From positions 2,281,561-2,345,560 of the forward strand of contig MU006089.1 in the NCBI GenBank assembly GCA_010093705.1: a DNA stretch of 64,000 bases, written 5' to 3'. Both the position numbers and the translations under genes were made by a program. How positions within the stretch are numbered: position 1 is the stretch's first letter; each line of letters starts with the position of its first letter. Origin of the DNA: Patellaria atrata CBS 101060 (Eukaryota > Ascomycota > Dothideomycetes > Patellariales > Patellariaceae). Of this stretch, positions 60,367 to 64,000 are shown piece after piece. The notes under the pieces were generated by a model, which was not told the DNA's origin, made no database searches, and worked only from the letters and a program-made list of their open reading frames with translations.

Positions 60367-60381
60367 CCACAGTAACTGTGG
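60367..60381. promoter_or_regulatory. Perfect 15-base palindrome upstream of ERG13
   Basis: CCACAGT-A-ACTGTGG, two perfect seven-base arms around one A, 179-193 bases before the ERG13 start codon. Such symmetry is typical of dimeric regulator sites. The factor is unknown; it does not read like the usual sterol-response sequence. Confidence 0.45.
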
Positions 60382-62667
60382 CACACGCGGAGGGCTACTT
60401 TAGGGGACAAACTGCTTTTGCCACCAAGATTTTGCAAAGTTTGTGTAGAGGAGCGAAGTGAGGATGCAAGTATGAAGTTGTTAAAACAATTGGAGTTCAG
60501 TGTCAGTTCATATATGCGTATGTTTATCCCCTTGGCCTCAACAAATTCTCAATTCTCAATTCACAAAAATTTGTCTAGGCGTGCACGGTCCAAGGGGTCC
60601 AACTAGTAACTCTAGGGGTTCCTCGAGCTCGTTATCATGGACAAGGGTACTCAAAGTTTAGAACTAGTCTCAAAGGGGAATTAGACCGAGAGGCCAGTAC
60701 AACACATCAGGCGGGAAAGAGGAGGCGACCTTTTGGACTCTCCTCAAACACAAGACGGACATCAAAACAAAACGCCAAAAATTGAAGCTCCAAAGGCTCC
60801 CGTGAAGCTCGTGTGCAAAAACAGTATGATGATCCCGGAGCTTTGAGCGGTTGTACTTCAAAAAAGGCATCCCGTACCTTGCAGAAAGCGTCACTGGCTT
60901 CCTTTGGCGTGGATGATTGCGTATCCTCGCTCCGCCTCCCATCTGCCCACCTTTTGCCCTGAAACCTGCAAGGTACGTATCTTTGTGATATTTCTACAAC
61001 TTTTCTTCCTTTTCTCAATATACCAATCCAGTAAATCGACGACATTGGATGTGCTGCAGTCTACAGTCGCCGATCTCTTTTGAAACGTTCAAGTATCGAT
61101 TCGTAAGCTCTTCTAGTGTTGGCCTCATCATCTTTTCTCCTTGATAAATCTCGCTCAAGTCAATTGAATACCATTCCGTCTTCTTCGTCTATGCAATGTT
61201 ACTTGTAGTTGTAGTTGTACTTGTCCAGCACACACCTTGGTTATGACGCACGTCATTTGCTTCCAATCTCAGGGGCAATTGTACTATAGCGGAAATGGAG
61301 ATCTCGTCTCAAACCTAAGTTCGACGGATATCGGTGAATCTACAGTAAGCTTGCAGTAGAAGAGAAGTGCTCCTCGAGGCAACGTGGGGACCATCTACAA
61401 TCGCATTGAAACGATATGGGTTCGAAGACTTGAAGAAACAAGGCTTTCGAGAAAGAGTTGAGCTCTACCCACCAACCAAAGTCCCAGCGCTTCGGATCCA
61501 CTCCGTTTTACTTTTTACGGGCTCTAATGATTCTATTTATTCCATTATGAGAATGGATGGACGGGTGTTTTGTATCAGTCTTGCTTGTCGTCGTTTTCAA
61601 ATCCTGTCTGCCTAAATCGTCCAATTGTTATCGGGTCTATATCTCGCAGACTTTCCGTATTTGTGCTATGAATATATTTCAATATTTGGTGTCCATCAGT
61701 TTATGTCTCCATACGATGCACATTACCACTGGGTGGTGTGGTGAGTCTTTGTAACCTTTCTTTGATGCCAAGATTTCGGGTGCGCGTTGAGGCGTGACTT
61801 CATTCCCGTCGCGTCACCTTGCTAAGAGATACTGAAGTTCCCTTCCAAAAACTAGATTGCATATTGGTCTTCGCCATTTTTTCTGGAGATCCCAGATTAT
61901 CGTGTTAAAACCACTCCTTTGCTGAACGTTAAGCAAAGGACCAAGAAATTTCATGCGTCTAAGGCAGCATTTATATTGGGTCAGGGTCCTAAGATAGATG
62001 ATATTCCTGAGATACCATTTATAAGGCAAATTTCAACAATATTTAAGACCCATCCCTAAAATCGAAAAGTAAAACAGAACTGATATTTCGGGACCTCTCA
62101 AAATATGACCATTCTATATTTTGACAGTCTTTTGTGTTTTTGAGCCTTCTTCGGTCATTTGTTCTTTAGAGGGTGTTCCAATAAATCTCGACACCTCCTG
62201 ATATACCATCAACTAAGATAGAGGATATATCTCCTCACACGCTGCTCTCAATCATGAATTGCCATTCTGATATTTTTCGGATCTGCCGCGTTCTTGAGCA
62301 GTACAATATGTGAGAGAATTGACCGGCCATATTCGTAGATGGACTTGATTGGGGATATATAATTCATTCAGGCTCGATCTTATTCAGATCATCTTTTTCA
62401 TGGCACCATCCTTCGAACTTCTTATATATGTTTATTGAAGAATGATTATGCTTCTTATAAATACAAAGTACTTAAAGCTAGATATACATCTGCAGGGATC
62501 ATGTATCTTGACGGACAAAGTGTCAAGGTAACGGTTGTTGCATCAATTACTCATACACTATGCTGTCATTTAAACAGCCAATCGCTTTGGATTGCGAGAA
62601 CTACCAACCACACACATCCATCAAATCAGCATGGAAATAAACTCATACTGCATCCTCTTTGAAATTC

Positions 62668-62726
62668 GCTACTACTACTACTACTACTACTACTACTGCT
62701 ACTACTACTACTGCTGCTGCTACTGC
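62668..62726. repeat. CTA/CTG trinucleotide microsatellite
   Basis: About 19 trinucleotide units, mostly ACT/CTA with interspersed GCT. It is not inside a supported coding region. Confidence 0.9.
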
Positions 62727-63651
62727 GGAATTCTGTGCTCTGGTTAATGGCAAGAAGTGGCATACACCCCGCAGTGTATAAGAAGATAGCTCTAGTATGG
62801 CATCACCATCCCTTCTTGCCAATGCTTGGGACGACTTCATGACCACAATGAGCTTTCATGTGAGCTGTATGGAAACATTTCCTTGGGACGTTAAAGGCCA
62901 AATATGAGCGCTTTCGGCCAGGGTTCAACACGGTTGATTACGATCTTACCCCCTGATAGAACGGTAATATAATCACTCTATCGGGGATGGATTGAAAGGT
63001 CACTTTTACAGACTTTCAGTATTGCAGATGCCCCAGACGCCCAGAGGTATTCCTGGATCCAACTGCAACCAGTAGTGAGCCAGTCGAGAAGAAGTCGAAG
63101 AACTTTGACCGGGTGCGGGAGAGAAACGTGCACTTTTGAAGACATCCATCACGACAAAAGTTCGATCTGAACGGGCCGAGATATGGATATTTCGGCCTAT
63201 ACTATTACGACAGAGAGACGACAGTGACATACATGCTATGCTATTCTGATTGGAAGTGTGTTTCTCCAGTGATCAGTGTATCGGCCTCTGGTACCTCCGT
63301 ACAGAGAGGACCTTGTACCTTTAATGCAGCTGGGGAGTGAACGGGAAGTGGGAAGTGCTTCGGATCTGCGCCTCTCTTCGCCAGAACCACTCACCACCAA
63401 CTCCATCGCTCCTTTCCAAGTTTCACCTAGCCAACCTAACCTTCAACCTCCAAAAACGATCACCATTCACCAAAACCCCGTACCATACACAATCCAACCT
63501 CTGTCTTTCGCTCATTTATCTTTCGTTTCTACCTATCCAGGCCATTCTGTTCATCTACCGGATTTGTTCGTTCGCAGAGGGAAACCCGACTCTGTGGGGT
63601 CACACAGCGCCCGCTCCCGCTGTCGTCGCTAAAGGTAGAGCGTAGGGCGCG

Positions 63652-64000
63652 ATGGCACGACGTCAATTTGAGGACAACCGGAACTCCTTACAATCCAACA
63701 ATCAGAACGTCTTCGACGATGAATTTGCAGACGACAGCTCGGATTTAGACCTGAACATTGGAGTGGCAGATGGATTTAGACCTGGACCTTTTGCTGGACA
63801 GGCGGCAAACCCCTCAAACTTTACAACAGAGGATCATGCCTTCGTTCGGCGATCCATATCAGGAGTCAGTTCGACTGACCAGGCACGGAAGTCTACGAAT
63901 ATCTCTAGAAACAGCACTACCAAACACAATGAAGTCGGGCCCTCCCCTACTCCAAGGAACGATCACTCGGGCTCTCCCGTCCCAGGACGTATACTACGAA
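63652..64000 (+). CDS. Unknown protein, N-terminal part (cut by right edge)
   Basis: The ATG at 63652 opens a frame that stays open for 116 codons to the end of the window. The leader before it is C/T-rich and contains an ATG-free run, which supports this start. The peptide is polar and disordered: MARRQFEDNRNSLQSNNQN, an acidic patch FDDEFADDSSDLDLN, then Ser/Thr/Pro-rich sequence with basic residues (FVRRSISGVSS, ending SPVPGRILR). This looks like the cytosolic N-terminal tail of a larger membrane or signalling protein, but nothing here identifies a family, and I do not assign a function. Confidence 0.6.
   Translation, partial: MARRQFEDNRNSLQSNNQNVFDDEFADDSSDLDLNIGVADGFRPGPFAGQAANPSNFTTEDHAFVRRSISGVSSTDQARKSTNISRNSTTKHNEVGPSPTPRNDHSGSPVPGRILR

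Larger units (their letters stand above)
60189..63651. other. 3.4 kb intergenic region between divergent genes
   Basis: Holds the ERG13 promoter, a trinucleotide repeat at 62668-62726 and an AT-rich core (61980-62470). A 112-codon ATG-initiated frame on the minus strand (60707-61045) has no recognisable domain and is not called. The part 63365-63600 is C/T-rich with an upstream frame (63276-63632), probably the leader of the gene starting at 63652. Confidence 0.5.

Noticed and set aside
60707-61045. 112-codon ATG-initiated minus-strand frame
   Set aside because: No domain, no resemblance to known proteins, isolated in a large gap; kept only as a note in the gap entry.
62643-62846. Minus-strand frame over the trinucleotide repeat (poly-Val/Ala peptide)
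   Set aside because: Produced by the microsatellite itself; no other support.

Overview
This is nuclear DNA of a filamentous ascomycete. The evidence is split genes with short introns (mostly 44-75 bases, GT...AG, with CTAAC/CTGAC-like branch sites), fungus-specific protein families (CFEM protein, OPT transporter, GRIP golgin, fungal Bcs1) and no operons. The flavour of the proteins suggests Leotiomycetes, but that is only an impression. I rebuilt the exon structures by joining reading frames across GT/AG introns whose phases agree. All spliced models are therefore predictions, although the total lengths match the known families well.

Layout. 1-10.7 kb: start of an unknown gene running off the left edge (-), zuotin (-), and, divergently, a GRIP-domain golgin (+), then an SRPK-type kinase (+). 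11.5-19 kb: an ACAA1-type thiolase (+), a decayed F-box gene (-), a gene-poor stretch with an intron-containing tRNA-Ala(CGC), and a 70-residue protein (-). 19-31 kb: an OPT-family transporter (-), mitochondrial Bcs1 (-) divergent from a two-RRM RNA-binding protein (+), and a nitrilase-family hydrolase (-) divergent from eIF3 subunit l (+). 31-40 kb: a serine/proline-rich protein with a C-terminal hydrophobic segment (-), a small mitochondrial-type protein (+), an MFS sugar transporter (-) and a 2.2 kb gap. 40-50 kb: TFIIF alpha (-) divergent from a Cid1-type nucleotidyltransferase (+), a CFEM membrane protein (+), and phosphoacetylglucosamine mutase (-) divergent from the ATR/Mec1 checkpoint kinase (+, 49.5-57.5 kb). 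58.6-64 kb: HMG-CoA synthase (-), a 3.4 kb gap and the start of an unknown gene (+) cut by the right edge.

Most genes are housekeeping: co-translational folding, Golgi tethering, splicing-factor phosphorylation, translation initiation, transcription initiation, UDP-GlcNAc supply, mevalonate pathway and DNA damage response. They do not form one pathway or a metabolite cluster. I see no transposon, virus-derived element or CRISPR array. The most notable points are a large insertion inside the nucleotidyltransferase catalytic fold, a single-pass CFEM protein, a perfect 15-base palindrome upstream of HMG-CoA synthase, paired ACCT-NN-AGGT sites between zuotin and the golgin, several micro-exons, and a multiply broken F-box gene.
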